The position numbers were made by a program, and so were the translations under genes. From Acidimicrobiales bacterium (GTDB lineage: Bacteria > Actinomycetota > Acidimicrobiia > Acidimicrobiales > Poriferisodaliceae): 12,002 nt of DNA. The stretch spans positions 1-12,002 of the forward strand of contig JAHDHM010000070.1 of the NCBI GenBank assembly GCA_020631315.1. Reading direction: 5' to 3'. The notes beneath the pieces are model-generated. The model was not told the DNA's origin. It was given only the letters and a program-made list of their open reading frames with translations, and ran no database searches. Below, piece by piece: positions 5,274 through 11,965 of the stretch (positions are counted from its first letter, which is position 1; each line of letters starts with the position of its first letter).

Positions 5274-7234
5274 GCCCCGACCTCCACCGGCTCGGTGACC
5301 TCCGTCGGCGCCGTGCGGTTGACGAGCTCCTCGCCCTGACCGCGGCGGCGGTTCGGGATGATCGCCAGCAGCGATCCGATGCCCATCAGGATGCCGCCGG
5401 TCCAGATCCACGTGATGAGCGGGCGGACGATCACTCGCAGGAGCAGGCTGCTGCCGTCGTCGGCGATCTCGAGCACGTTCAGGTAGACGTCGTCCTGCCA
5501 ACCGGTGGCGACGGACGGTGTGCCGATCGGGCGCCCGAAGTTCGGATAGGTCGTGATGGCGGGCCGGTGGACCTCGTCGCCGTCGACCCTGACGAGCACC
5601 TCGGTCACCGCGTTGCGGCCTTCGAAGTAGTCGAGTCGTTCGATGTACTCGACGGTGTGGCCGGCGACCGTGGCCGTGTCGCCGGGCGTGAGACGAGCCT
5701 CGATCTCGGTGCCGTGTGCGGAACTGGCGACGAAGCCGAGGGCCAGGATGGCGAGGCCGACGTGGGCGACCATGCCGCCACCGCTGCGTCCGGTGACGCC
5801 ACGCCAACCCTGCCGCCGGACGGCGAGGACGAGGTGACGAGCGGCCGAACCGAACGTGAGGCCGGCGAGGAGGTAGCCGAGCATCTCGTAGACGGAGTCA
5901 GCCCCGAACGCGACGGCGACCACGAGGGTGCCGAGTGCGATCATCGCCGGCCAGAAGGCCCGGTCGCGCAGCAGCTCTGGTGACGTGGACCGCCACGGCA
6001 GCAGTGGCGACACGCCCATGAGGAACAGCAGCAGGAGTCCGATCGGCGCGCTGAGTCGGTCGAAGTAGGGGGATCCGACCGACAGCTGGTCGTCGTTGAG
6101 CGCTTCGATCAGCAGCGGGAACATCGTGCCGAGCAACACGATGAAGGCGAAGGCGGTGAACAGCAGGTTGTTGCCGACGAAGCTGCCTTCGCGGGAGATC
6201 GGTGACTCGATGGCACCGACGGTGCGCAGCGCTTCCATGCGCCAGGCGATGAGGCCGAACGACACGCCGGTGACGACGACGAACAGGCCGAGCAGCAGCG
6301 GACCGAGGGTCGACTCACTGAACTCGTGGACCGAGTCGAGGATCCCCGAGCGGGTGACGAACGTGCCGAGGATGGTGAGCGCGAAGGTCGACACCACCAA
6401 CGACAGGTTCCAGACGCGCAGCATGCCGCGCCGTTCCTGCACCACGACCGAGTGCAGATACGCAGTGGCGGTGAGCCACGGCAGGATCGACACGTTCTCG
6501 ACGGGATCCCACGCCCAGTAGCCGCCCCAACCGAGGACCTCGTAGCTCCACCACCCACCGAGCACGATCCCGACGGTGAGGAAGCCCCAGGCAGCGACGG
6601 ACCACGGCCGGGTCCACAGCAGCCAGCCTTCACCGACGCGGCCGGTGGCCAAGGCGGCGATGGCGAACGCGAACGGCACGGTGAACCCGACGTAGCCGAG
6701 ATAGAGCATCACCGGATGGATCGCCATCAGCGGGTGGTTCTGCAGCAGGGGGTTCGGACCCTGACCATCGAGGGGAGGTCTTGCGATGGTGCCGAAGGGG
6801 TCCGCCGGACCGGCGAGCAGATAGAAGAAGAACGCCGAGATCGCGAACAACGTGAGCATCGCGAAGCCGAGCAGACGATCGTCGAGCCGCTTCCGGAACA
6901 CGACCGCCGTGAAGAACATGTAGCCGGCGAGCACCAGCACCCACAGCACCAGCGAGCCTTCGAGCGAGGCCCACAACGCCGCGATCTTGAACAGCAGCGG
7001 CAGATCGATGTTGCTGTTCGCCTCGACGTACTGGAACGAGAAGTCGTCACGCAATAGGGCGATCTCGAGGATCACGGCCGCCACGACCGACGCGCCGAAC
7101 ACGAGCGCCGACCAACGGAACGACAGTCTCAGCAGCGCGCCCTCACGCCGGACGAGGCCGACGGTGAGCGTGATGCAGGCCATCACGCAGCCGATCAGGC
7201 CGGCGAGGATCGAGATGGAGCCGAGTGCGCTCAC
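5270..7234 (-). CDS. ccmF: Cytochrome c heme lyase/synthetase CcmF
   Basis: This 654-residue polytopic membrane protein, full length for CcmF, attaches heme from holo-CcmE to apocytochrome c. The heme-binding WWD signature is WGGYWAWDPVEN (236-247). AIHPVMLYLGYVG (171-183) carries H173, TAYLHS carries H261, TRSGILDSVHEF carries H303 and GGGMVAHVG carries H491. These are the same positions, as I recall them, as the four heme-ligand histidines of E. coli CcmF: H173 and H303 for the WWD heme, H261 and H491 for heme b. A large outward loop (about 503-600) precedes the last helix, which carries TWIWTGGILMG (608-618). GTG at 7234 overlaps the ccmE stop (GTGA), and the end overlaps ccmG (ATGA). CcmC is excluded by size and NrfE cannot be fully excluded, but the neighbourhood fits CcmF. 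Confidence 0.97.
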   Translation of the reverse strand: MSALGSISILAGLIGCVMACITLTVGLVRREGALLRLSFRWSALVFGASVVAAVILEIALLRDDFSFQYVEANSNIDLPLLFKIAALWASLEGSLVLWVLVLAGYMFFTAVVFRKRLDDRLLGFAMLTLFAISAFFFYLLAGPADPFGTIARPPLDGQGPNPLLQNHPLMAIHPVMLYLGYVGFTVPFAFAIAALATGRVGEGWLLWTRPWSVAAWGFLTVGIVLGGWWSYEVLGWGGYWAWDPVENVSILPWLTATAYLHSVVVQERRGMLRVWNLSLVVSTFALTILGTFVTRSGILDSVHEFSESTLGPLLLGLFVVVTGVSFGLIAWRMEALRTVGAIESPISREGSFVGNNLLFTAFAFIVLLGTMFPLLIEALNDDQLSVGSPYFDRLSAPIGLLLLFLMGVSPLLPWRSTSPELLRDRAFWPAMIALGTLVVAVAFGADSVYEMLGYLLAGLTFGSAARHLVLAVRRQGWRGVTGRSGGGMVAHVGLAILALGFVASSAHGTEIEARLTPGDTATVAGHTVEYIERLDYFEGRNAVTEVLVRVDGDEVHRPAITTYPNFGRPIGTPSVATGWQDDVYLNVLEIADDGSSLLLRVIVRPLITWIWTGGILMGIGSLLAIIPNRRRGQGEELVNRTAPTEVTEPVEVGA

Positions 7235-7845
7235 AGCTCGAGGCCGACGTCGTCGGCCGTGATGTCGCAGCCCTCGAGGAAGTCGTCAGGGATGTTGGTG
7301 GCGACGCGATCCTCGTAGTCGGCCGAGTACTCGCTGGTGTGCTTGATCAGCATGCGGTCCGACACGAACACCTGGTCGTCCGGGCCGGTGACCAGCTCGA
7401 CTTCGCCGTCCTGCCACGAGCCTTCGAGCACGACCGGAATCCACGGGTTCTGGAACAGCTCTTCGGGCTCGGTGAGGTGACGCACCGCCGCCGTGGTGCA
7501 GTTGTGGAGGATCTCGAAGGTGACGACACCGCCGTCGGTGACGACCGAATCGGGGATCACGCGACCCTGCATCCGGAAGCGCCGATCGCCCAGCTCCTCG
7601 CGCTCGGCAACAGCTTCGTCGACGTTGCGGAAGAACACGGTGGCGTCTCGGAGGAACTGCACCAGCAGGAAGCCGAGGAGGCCGGCGATCACCACGCCGG
7701 CGACGATGGCCCAGCGACGCTGGCCCTTGCGGAGCTCGCGGCGCACAGCTGCGGCTTCGTCGACCTCGCGTGGTGTCAGGTCGATCTGGCCATCGGCACT
7801 GGCCGCGCCGTCGGCGGGATCCGGGGTACGGGGTGTCAGGTCCAT
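7231..7845 (-). CDS. ccmE: Heme chaperone CcmE
   Basis: This 204-residue protein has a cytosolic N-terminal tail of about 44 residues, one membrane helix (about 45-65) and an outward OB-fold domain. It carries heme covalently from CcmC/CcmD to CcmF. Family features are RFRMQGRVIPDSV (89-101) and DRMLIKHTSEY (163-173), where H169 and Y173 form the canonical HxxxY heme-attachment site (E. coli H130/Y134). The segment usually reading PDLFREGQ is replaced by EPEELFQNPWIPVVLEG. Two cysteines (C116, C193) lie in the outward domain, which is uncommon in proteobacterial CcmE. The N-terminal tail contains DLTPR twice (residues 2-6 and 22-26), matching a short DNA repeat. The ATG at 7845 lies 10 bp inside ccmD, and the end overlaps ccmF by 4 bp. 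Confidence 0.95.
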   Translation of the reverse strand: MDLTPRTPDPADGAASADGQIDLTPREVDEAAAVRRELRKGQRRWAIVAGVVIAGLLGFLLVQFLRDATVFFRNVDEAVAEREELGDRRFRMQGRVIPDSVVTDGGVVTFEILHNCTTAAVRHLTEPEELFQNPWIPVVLEGSWQDGEVELVTGPDDQVFVSDRMLIKHTSEYSADYEDRVATNIPDDFLEGCDITADDVGLEL

Positions 7846-8009
7846 TCGGGGTCCTCGTGGTCAGCCCCCACGTCGCCCCCATCACGGACCTCACCGAGGC
7901 CCAGTTCTTCGGCGAGTCGACGGCCACGTCGCACGACGACGAGTCCGTAGACGACCATCGTCGCGAAGACGATGGCGTAGCCCGTCAGGATCATCCCCCA
8001 GGAATCCAT
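7836..8009 (-). CDS. ccmD: Small membrane protein CcmD (heme exporter protein D)
   Basis: A 57-residue open frame fills the space between ccmC and ccmE. It begins MDSWGMILTGYAIVF, spans the membrane once (about 6-26), continues with a basic cytosolic stretch VVVRRGRRLAEEL (24-36) and ends in an acidic tail. Size, single N-terminal helix followed by arginines, and place between ccmC and ccmE are those of CcmD, which bridges CcmC, CcmE and CcmAB for release of holo-CcmE. Sequence conservation in this family is weak, so position and topology carry the call. Its ATG shares one base with the ccmC stop (TGATG), and its end overlaps ccmE by 10 bp, so it is probably translated by coupling. Confidence 0.88.
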   Translation of the reverse strand: MDSWGMILTGYAIVFATMVVYGLVVVRRGRRLAEELGLGEVRDGGDVGADHEDPEWT

Positions 8010-8806
8010 CAGGCCCTCCCCTGCTCAGCCCGGCGCGCTGCGAGCGCAGCTTCGAGACCCTCTTCCTCGAGGATCTCTTCCAGCCGAATGACGCGGTAAC
8101 GGTGGATCAGCAACCAGGCGGTGACGAGTGTGAACGCCACCATGGCGAACAGGAACACCGCGAACATGTCGAACGTGAGGTCGGGGTCTTCGAGCTGACG
8201 GATGCTCGACTCCTGGTGGAGCGTGACCCACCAGTCGACGCTGAAGTGCACGATCGGCAGGTTCACCGCAGACACCAGGGCCACGATCGCGGTCCGGCGG
8301 GACCGGACGACCGGGTCGGCCGGCACTCGACGCAGCGCCAGGTAGCCGAGGTAGCTGACGAACATGATCGCCGTCATGGTGAGGCGGGCATCCCACTGCC
8401 AGTAAACGCCCCACGTCAGCCGGCCCCACATGGCGCCGGTGACGATGGTGAGCGCGGTGAACACCACACCGACCTCGGCCGCCGAGCCGGCGAGACGGTC
8501 GAGGTGACGGCCCTTGTCCGGGCGCTCGGCGCCACGCCACAGCAGCAGTGCGCTGCAGACGGCGGCGATGACGAAGCAGCCGTAGGCGACGTAGATCGAG
8601 GGCAGGTGCAGGTAGAAGAAGCGCACCGACTCGCCCTGGTTGATGTCGCGGGGCGACACGACGAGGCCGAGGAACGCGAGCGCCACGAACGAGGCGATCG
8701 ACATCCAACCGAGGATGGTCGTGGCGGTCGACGAGGTCGCCGAGCGCGACGCCAACATCGAACGAGAACCGGTGTCGGTGGGGGGTGTGGGGGCAGCCAC
8801 GGCCAC
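8009..8806 (-). CDS. ccmC: Heme handling/export protein CcmC
   Basis: This 265-residue integral membrane protein of the heme handling family has six predicted helices. The WWD-type signature is WGVYWQWDARLT (132-143). Flanking conserved histidines are H67 in FFYLHLPSIYVAYG and H187 in LPIVHFSVDWWVTLHQ, with H197 nearby. CcmC binds heme at the outer membrane face and loads it onto CcmE. The GTG at 8806 is chosen because GGAGGA (8821-8816 on this strand) sits nine bases upstream and the start lies two bases after the ccmB stop. GTG 8800 and ATG 8758 are alternatives that would trim the Ala/Pro/Thr-rich N-terminus, which is not conserved in the family. The protein ends with an unusual charged cytosolic tail (about 236-265, EEILEEEGLEAALAARRAEQ). 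Confidence 0.95.
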   Translation of the reverse strand: MAVAAPTPPTDTGSRSMLASRSATSSTATTILGWMSIASFVALAFLGLVVSPRDINQGESVRFFYLHLPSIYVAYGCFVIAAVCSALLLWRGAERPDKGRHLDRLAGSAAEVGVVFTALTIVTGAMWGRLTWGVYWQWDARLTMTAIMFVSYLGYLALRRVPADPVVRSRRTAIVALVSAVNLPIVHFSVDWWVTLHQESSIRQLEDPDLTFDMFAVFLFAMVAFTLVTAWLLIHRYRVIRLEEILEEEGLEAALAARRAEQGRA

Positions 8807-8808
8807 GG

Positions 8809-9486
8809 TCAGCCATCCTCCAGCAGCGGGGCGACCGCAAGCGTACCCAGGGCCAGGTGCACACCGGACATCAGGGCGGCCAATCCCACCCAACTCCAGC
8901 CGGCCTGGTCGTTGACGCCGAACGCTCGCTCGAAGGCCCGGCTCCCGGCCAGCAACAGGGGCGCTGCGACCGGGACGAACAGCAGCGGCAGCAGGGTCTC
9001 GCGGAGGCGAAGACCGAGCGACAACGTGCCGTAGAGGCTGCCGGCTGCGGCGAAGCCGACGGTGACGACGAGGGCACCGACGATCAGCAACGGCCAGTCG
9101 TCGACGCGGGAGTCGAAGAAGACGATGACGCCGAGGAACAGGCCGAGCTCGAGCACCAGCAGTTCGAGGGTGACGGCGAGGGTCTTCCCGAGATGTATCG
9201 CCGCCGGTCGTAGGCCACTGAGCCGAAGGGCATCGGTGATGCCGTCGACGTCCTCGACGCTGAACGCACGCTGGATGACGATCACTCCGGCGAACAACAC
9301 ACCGATCCAGAACAGGCCGGGGCCGCCTCGGCCCAGGAGGTTCTGGTCGGCGTCGAACGCGAAGGCGAAGACGATGAGCACCAGGAGGCCGAGCGGGGCG
9401 ACCTGGTTGAGCGTGACCCGCGAGCGAGCCTCGATCGTGAGGTCCTTGCGGGCCACGAGCCATGCCTGACGCAGGACGAGGGTCAC
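8809..9486 (-). CDS. ccmB: Heme exporter ABC transporter permease CcmB
   Basis: A 225-residue membrane protein with six predicted helices (about 29-45, 57-75, 100-123, 131-152, 164-182, 198-221), the usual CcmB layout and length. The N-terminal WLVARKDLTIEARSR amphipathic segment, the RLSGLRPAAIHLGK cytosolic loop (88-101) and LLPLLFVPVAAPLLLAG are family-like. CcmB pairs with the ATPase CcmA. The complex uses ATP hydrolysis to release holo-CcmE from CcmC/CcmD rather than simply exporting heme. GTG at 9486 overlaps the ccmA stop in a GTGA junction, and ccmC begins two bases after its stop. Confidence 0.94.
   Translation of the reverse strand: MTLVLRQAWLVARKDLTIEARSRVTLNQVAPLGLLVLIVFAFAFDADQNLLGRGGPGLFWIGVLFAGVIVIQRAFSVEDVDGITDALRLSGLRPAAIHLGKTLAVTLELLVLELGLFLGVIVFFDSRVDDWPLLIVGALVVTVGFAAAGSLYGTLSLGLRLRETLLPLLFVPVAAPLLLAGSRAFERAFGVNDQAGWSWVGLAALMSGVHLALGTLAVAPLLEDG
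8816..8821 (-). promoter_or_regulatory. Ribosome binding site deciding the ccmC start
   Basis: GGAGGA on the - strand lies inside the last codons of ccmB, nine bases before GTG 8806. It is a strong Shine-Dalgarno match and favours GTG 8806 over the downstream ATG at 8758. Confidence 0.6.
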
Positions 9487-10166
9487 GACTCGCCCTCTTC
9501 CGCCGAGTCGGCCTCGTTGGAATCAGCGTCGCCGAGGATCCGCCCGCCTGCGAACCGCAACACCCGATCGGCGACGGCGTGTGCACGATCGAGCTCATGG
9601 CTGGCGAACACGACGGTCGCCCCGGCACCTGCTGCTTCGCGGAGCAGGTCGTCGAGCAGGTCGCGCCCGTCCTGGTCGAGGCCGGCGTGCGGCTCGTCGA
9701 GCAACCACAGCCGTGGACGGCGAGCCACCAAGACCGCAAGCGCCACACGGCGTCGCTGCCCGGCGGACAGCCGCTCGACGGGCACCTTCGACAGACGGCC
9801 CTCCAGCCCGACCCTCGACGCAGCGGCGAACGCGTCCTTGCGGCCGACGCCGGCCGTCGAGGCCCAGAACTCGAGGTTGTCCCGAACGGTCAGGTCGTCG
9901 TAGAGGTGGGTCTGGTGTCCGAGCAGCCCGACGTGTGGGCGCACACGCTTGCGGGCGGCGAGCACGTCGATGCCGAGCACGTTGACCGTGCCCGAGGTGA
10001 CGGGCAGCAGGCCGGCACAGGTGCGCAGGAACGTCGTCTTGCCGACCCCGTTCGGGCCCTGCAGCAGGACGACTTCGCCGGCGTCGACGGTGGCCGAGGC
10101 TCCGGCGAGGGCGGGAAATCGCCCGAGGAGCACGACGGTCTCGCGCAGCTCAATCGCCGTGGACAT
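9483..10166 (-). CDS. ccmA: Cytochrome c biogenesis ABC transporter ATP-binding protein CcmA
   Basis: This 227-residue ABC ATPase is the first gene of the ccm operon. It has Walker A GPNGVGKT (37-44), Q-loop Q85 in LLGHQTHLYDDLTVRDNLEFW, signature LSAGQRRR (133-140), Walker B LWLLDEPHAGLD (153-164) and switch H190 in FASHELDRAH. LYDDLTVRDNLEFW and the short domain without extensions are typical of CcmA. The ATG at 10166 is chosen over the longer open frame starting at 10253: a TAGTGT box sits seven bases before it, and the extra residues do not belong to the fold. An acidic tail (DADSNEADSAEEGES) closes the protein. The end overlaps ccmB by 4 bp. Confidence 0.95.
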   Translation of the reverse strand: MSTAIELRETVVLLGRFPALAGASATVDAGEVVLLQGPNGVGKTTFLRTCAGLLPVTSGTVNVLGIDVLAARKRVRPHVGLLGHQTHLYDDLTVRDNLEFWASTAGVGRKDAFAAASRVGLEGRLSKVPVERLSAGQRRRVALAVLVARRPRLWLLDEPHAGLDQDGRDLLDDLLREAAGAGATVVFASHELDRAHAVADRVLRFAGGRILGDADSNEADSAEEGES

Positions 10167-10173
10167 CTGGTCG

Positions 10174-10179
10174 ACACTA
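10174..10179 (-). promoter_or_regulatory. Candidate -10 box for a leaderless ccm operon transcript
   Basis: TAGTGT on the - strand ends seven bases before the ccmA ATG at 10166, a spacing that puts transcription start at or next to the start codon. No Shine-Dalgarno sequence is present between them. A -35 box is not obvious. This would be the main promoter for the nine ccm genes, since no other gap of promoter size occurs in the operon. Confidence 0.5.
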
Positions 10180-10212
10180 GTTGCGTCAGCGGAATCCCGG
10201 TCGACGGGAACC

Positions 10213-10224
10213 GTGTTCGAACAC
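10213..10224. promoter_or_regulatory. Perfect 12-bp palindrome in the ccmA/sortase divergent region
   Basis: GTGTTCGAACAC is a perfect palindrome about 47-58 bases upstream of the proposed ccmA transcription start, a position common for activator sites. It lies about 86 bases before the sortase start. No family of binding protein is assigned. The rest of the 143-bp gap (10167-10309) holds the ccmA -10 box, the sortase ribosome binding site and a GTAC-N4-GTAC repeat (10271-10282) of unknown meaning. Confidence 0.4.
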
Positions 10225-10295
10225 CCGACGACGATCGACCGACGCGCGCCCACGCACGCGTCGCCGACACGTACCGTCGTACAGACCCGTCAGCT

Positions 10296-10303
10296 GGAGA
10301 GGA
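10296..10303 (+). promoter_or_regulatory. Ribosome binding site deciding the sortase start
   Basis: GGAGAGGA ends six bases before GTG 10310. It marks that GTG as the start rather than the open frame reaching back to 10181, and shows that this gene, unlike its neighbours, uses a leader. Confidence 0.65.
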
Positions 10304-10309
10304 CCAGGC

Positions 10310-11509
10310 GTGAACTGGAGCCGCATCATCGGCAACATCGGCCGCACCCTCATCGGTGCGGGCACGCTGATCCTGCTGTTCGTCGTGTACCAGCTGTGGG
10401 GCACGGCCCTGCAGGAGGCACGGGCGCAGGACGCTCTGTTGGACGACTTCAACGCCGCGCTCGAGGAACAGCTGGGTGAGGCGGCTGCAGAGGTGAGCCT
10501 CGACGAGGTGGTCCTGCCGGACTCGCTGGAGTCGACTGCGGTGCAGCAGGCATCGGTGGACATCCCCACCGATGCCGAGACGGCCGCTGAGGCTGCCGAG
10601 GCTCGCATCCGCACCGGCGATCTCGGCACGACCGATGTCATCGATCTCTCCCGTCTGCCCGACAACGTCATCGAACGTGCCGCCGCGGTGCCGCCGCCCG
10701 TGCTGGTCGAGGGCGACAGCGCGGCACGTATCCGGATTCCCCGTATCGGCGTCGACAAGACCGTCGTCGAGGGCGTCACCACCGATGCGCTGCGCGAGGG
10801 CCCTGGCCACTACCCGGGCACGCCGCTGCCGGGACAGGCAGGCAACTCCGCCATCGCCGGTCACCGCACCACCTACGGCGCCCCGTTCCACCGCCTGGAC
10901 GAACTCCAGGAGAACGACCTCATCTACGTGACGACCGTGCAGGGGTCGTTCGTGTACCGCGTCGCCGAGTCACTCATCGTGTCGCCGACCGACGTCTACG
11001 TCCTCGACGCGACCGAGGACAACCGTCTCACGCTCACCACCTGCCACCCGAGGTACAGCGCCCGCCAGCGTCTGATCATCGTGGCCGAGCTGCTCGGTGA
11101 TCCCGTCGACGCCGATCCGAGCCAGGTGCTCGAGTCGGGCGACGCCATCGCTCAGCTTCCTGAAGAGCGCATCGACCTGAGCGCCGTGCCGACGACCGCA
11201 CCCGCCGACGGCGAGGTGGTCACCGAGGCGGCCCCGGCCACGACCGAGGCGCCGGCGCCGACCACGACCGTGCCGGAACCGGCCCAGACGGTCAGCGAGG
11301 TCGCGCACGGTGGTATCGGCAGCGACAGCGACGCCATCGTGCCGTCGATCTTCCTGGCGTTGCTGACGACGTTCGTCGGCATCGCGATCTGGCTGGCATC
11401 GCATCGCTGGCGTGCCTGGCAGGCGTATCTGGTGGGCGCGCCGATCTTCCTGATCGCGCTCTTCTACTTCTTCGAGGCGTTCTCCCGGGCTGTCGCCTGG
11501 AACGTCTGA
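10310..11509 (+). CDS. Sortase (class E-like) with C-terminal membrane hairpin
   Basis: A 399-residue cysteine transpeptidase that would attach surface proteins to the cell envelope. Layout: membrane helix (about 13-30), acidic Ala-rich helical stalk (about 31-130), sortase beta-barrel domain (about 135-265), Thr/Pro/Ala-rich linker (about 290-328), then two membrane helices (about 344-364 and 372-391) separated by the basic loop SHRWRAW. Catalytic residues are H185 in AIAGHRTTYGAPFHRLDEL, C245 in TLTTCHPRYS and R254 in RQRLIIVAEL, nine residues after the Cys. HRTTYGAPF and TLTTC are the wording of actinobacterial class E sortases. The C-terminal linker and hairpin are additions to that class. 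GTG 10310 is set by GGAGAGGA upstream. No LPXTG/LAXTG-type substrate gene lies in the window. Confidence 0.9.
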   Translation: MNWSRIIGNIGRTLIGAGTLILLFVVYQLWGTALQEARAQDALLDDFNAALEEQLGEAAAEVSLDEVVLPDSLESTAVQQASVDIPTDAETAAEAAEARIRTGDLGTTDVIDLSRLPDNVIERAAAVPPPVLVEGDSAARIRIPRIGVDKTVVEGVTTDALREGPGHYPGTPLPGQAGNSAIAGHRTTYGAPFHRLDELQENDLIYVTTVQGSFVYRVAESLIVSPTDVYVLDATEDNRLTLTTCHPRYSARQRLIIVAELLGDPVDADPSQVLESGDAIAQLPEERIDLSAVPTTAPADGEVVTEAAPATTEAPAPTTTVPEPAQTVSEVAHGGIGSDSDAIVPSIFLALLTTFVGIAIWLASHRWRAWQAYLVGAPIFLIALFYFFEAFSRAVAWNV

Positions 11510-11567
11510 TCCTCGCCTGACAGCACCGCCTCCCCACCGAGCGTGGTCAGCGGTTCGTCGGATCGAG

Positions 11568-11573
11568 TATCTT
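11568..11573 (+). promoter_or_regulatory. Candidate -10 box for a leaderless DUF5317 transcript
   Basis: TATCTT ends eight bases before GTG 11582, in the 72-bp gap after the sortase. No ribosome binding site is seen, which supports leaderless initiation at the GTG rather than at the in-frame upstream ATG at 11543. Confidence 0.45.
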
Positions 11574-11581
11574 CGACGGCC

Positions 11582-11965
11582 GTGTGGATTCTGGTCGCAG
11601 CGCTCCCCATCGGTGTGCTCGTCGGGCTGTTGGCCGGCGGTGACTTCGGCGAACTGAGAGATCTGCGGCTTCGACTGTGGCCGGTGCTGTTGCCGTCGCT
11701 GGCGTTCGCAGCGGTGATCTCGCTCGACAACGATCCGCCGTTCGAACGTTTCCTGCTTCCGCTGTGCCTGGTCGGGTTCGCAGTGGTGGTGTTCGCCAAC
11801 CTGCAGGTGGTCGGCATGACCGTCGTCGGCACGGGGATCGTCGCCAACCTCGCCCCGGTGTTGTTGAACGGCGACATGCCGGTGCGCGAGTCGGCCGTGA
11901 TTGGTGCGGGCATCGCCACCTCGGGTGCAGTTCGTCGAGCTGGGTGCCGGCCGCAGGTTCGATGA
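11582..11965 (+). CDS. DUF5317-type membrane protein, frame broken near the 3' end
   Basis: A 127-residue frame starting at GTG 11582 (WILVAALPIGVLVGLLAGG). It has several hydrophobic segments (about 1-18, 33-47 and 60-87), a DLRLRLWPVLL element after the first helix, and NGDMPVRESAVIGAG near residues 99-113. The order helix, then (D)LRLRxWxxLL, then a late NGxMPV motif is that of DUF5317, a family of unknown function; this call comes from memory of the family's look. The last ~15 residues (SGAVRRAGCRPQVR) do not fit. A better continuation lies one base ahead, so the gene seems frameshifted around 11921-11929 by a mutation or sequence error. The start is set by the TATCTT box eight bases before it. 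Confidence 0.65.
   Translation: MWILVAALPIGVLVGLLAGGDFGELRDLRLRLWPVLLPSLAFAAVISLDNDPPFERFLLPLCLVGFAVVVFANLQVVGMTVVGTGIVANLAPVLLNGDMPVRESAVIGAGIATSGAVRRAGCRPQVR

Noticed and set aside
3946..5298. 450-codon Ser/Thr-rich + strand frame that could look like a surface protein
   Set aside because: It is antisense to ccmG, ccmH and the start of ccmI. The Ser/Thr richness comes from reversed Asp/Gly/Ala codons, and there is no signal peptide or sorting motif.
7493..9034. 513-codon + strand open frame across ccmB-ccmE
   Set aside because: It is antisense to four recognised ccm genes, low-complexity (long Arg/Ser/Pro stretches) and without any family motif.
10213..10224. LexA/SOS box reading of GTGTTCGAACAC
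   Set aside because: The actinobacterial SOS box is GAAC-N4-GTTC type. Here the half-sites are in the opposite order with no spacer.
10167..10253. N-terminal extension of ccmA to 10253
   Set aside because: The added residues do not belong to the ABC fold, and the TAGTGT box directly before the ATG at 10166 supports the shorter form.
10181..10309. N-terminal extension of the sortase from an upstream ATG
   Set aside because: The extra 43 residues are Arg/Pro-rich, overlap the ccmA promoter region, and the GTG at 10310 has a strong ribosome binding site.
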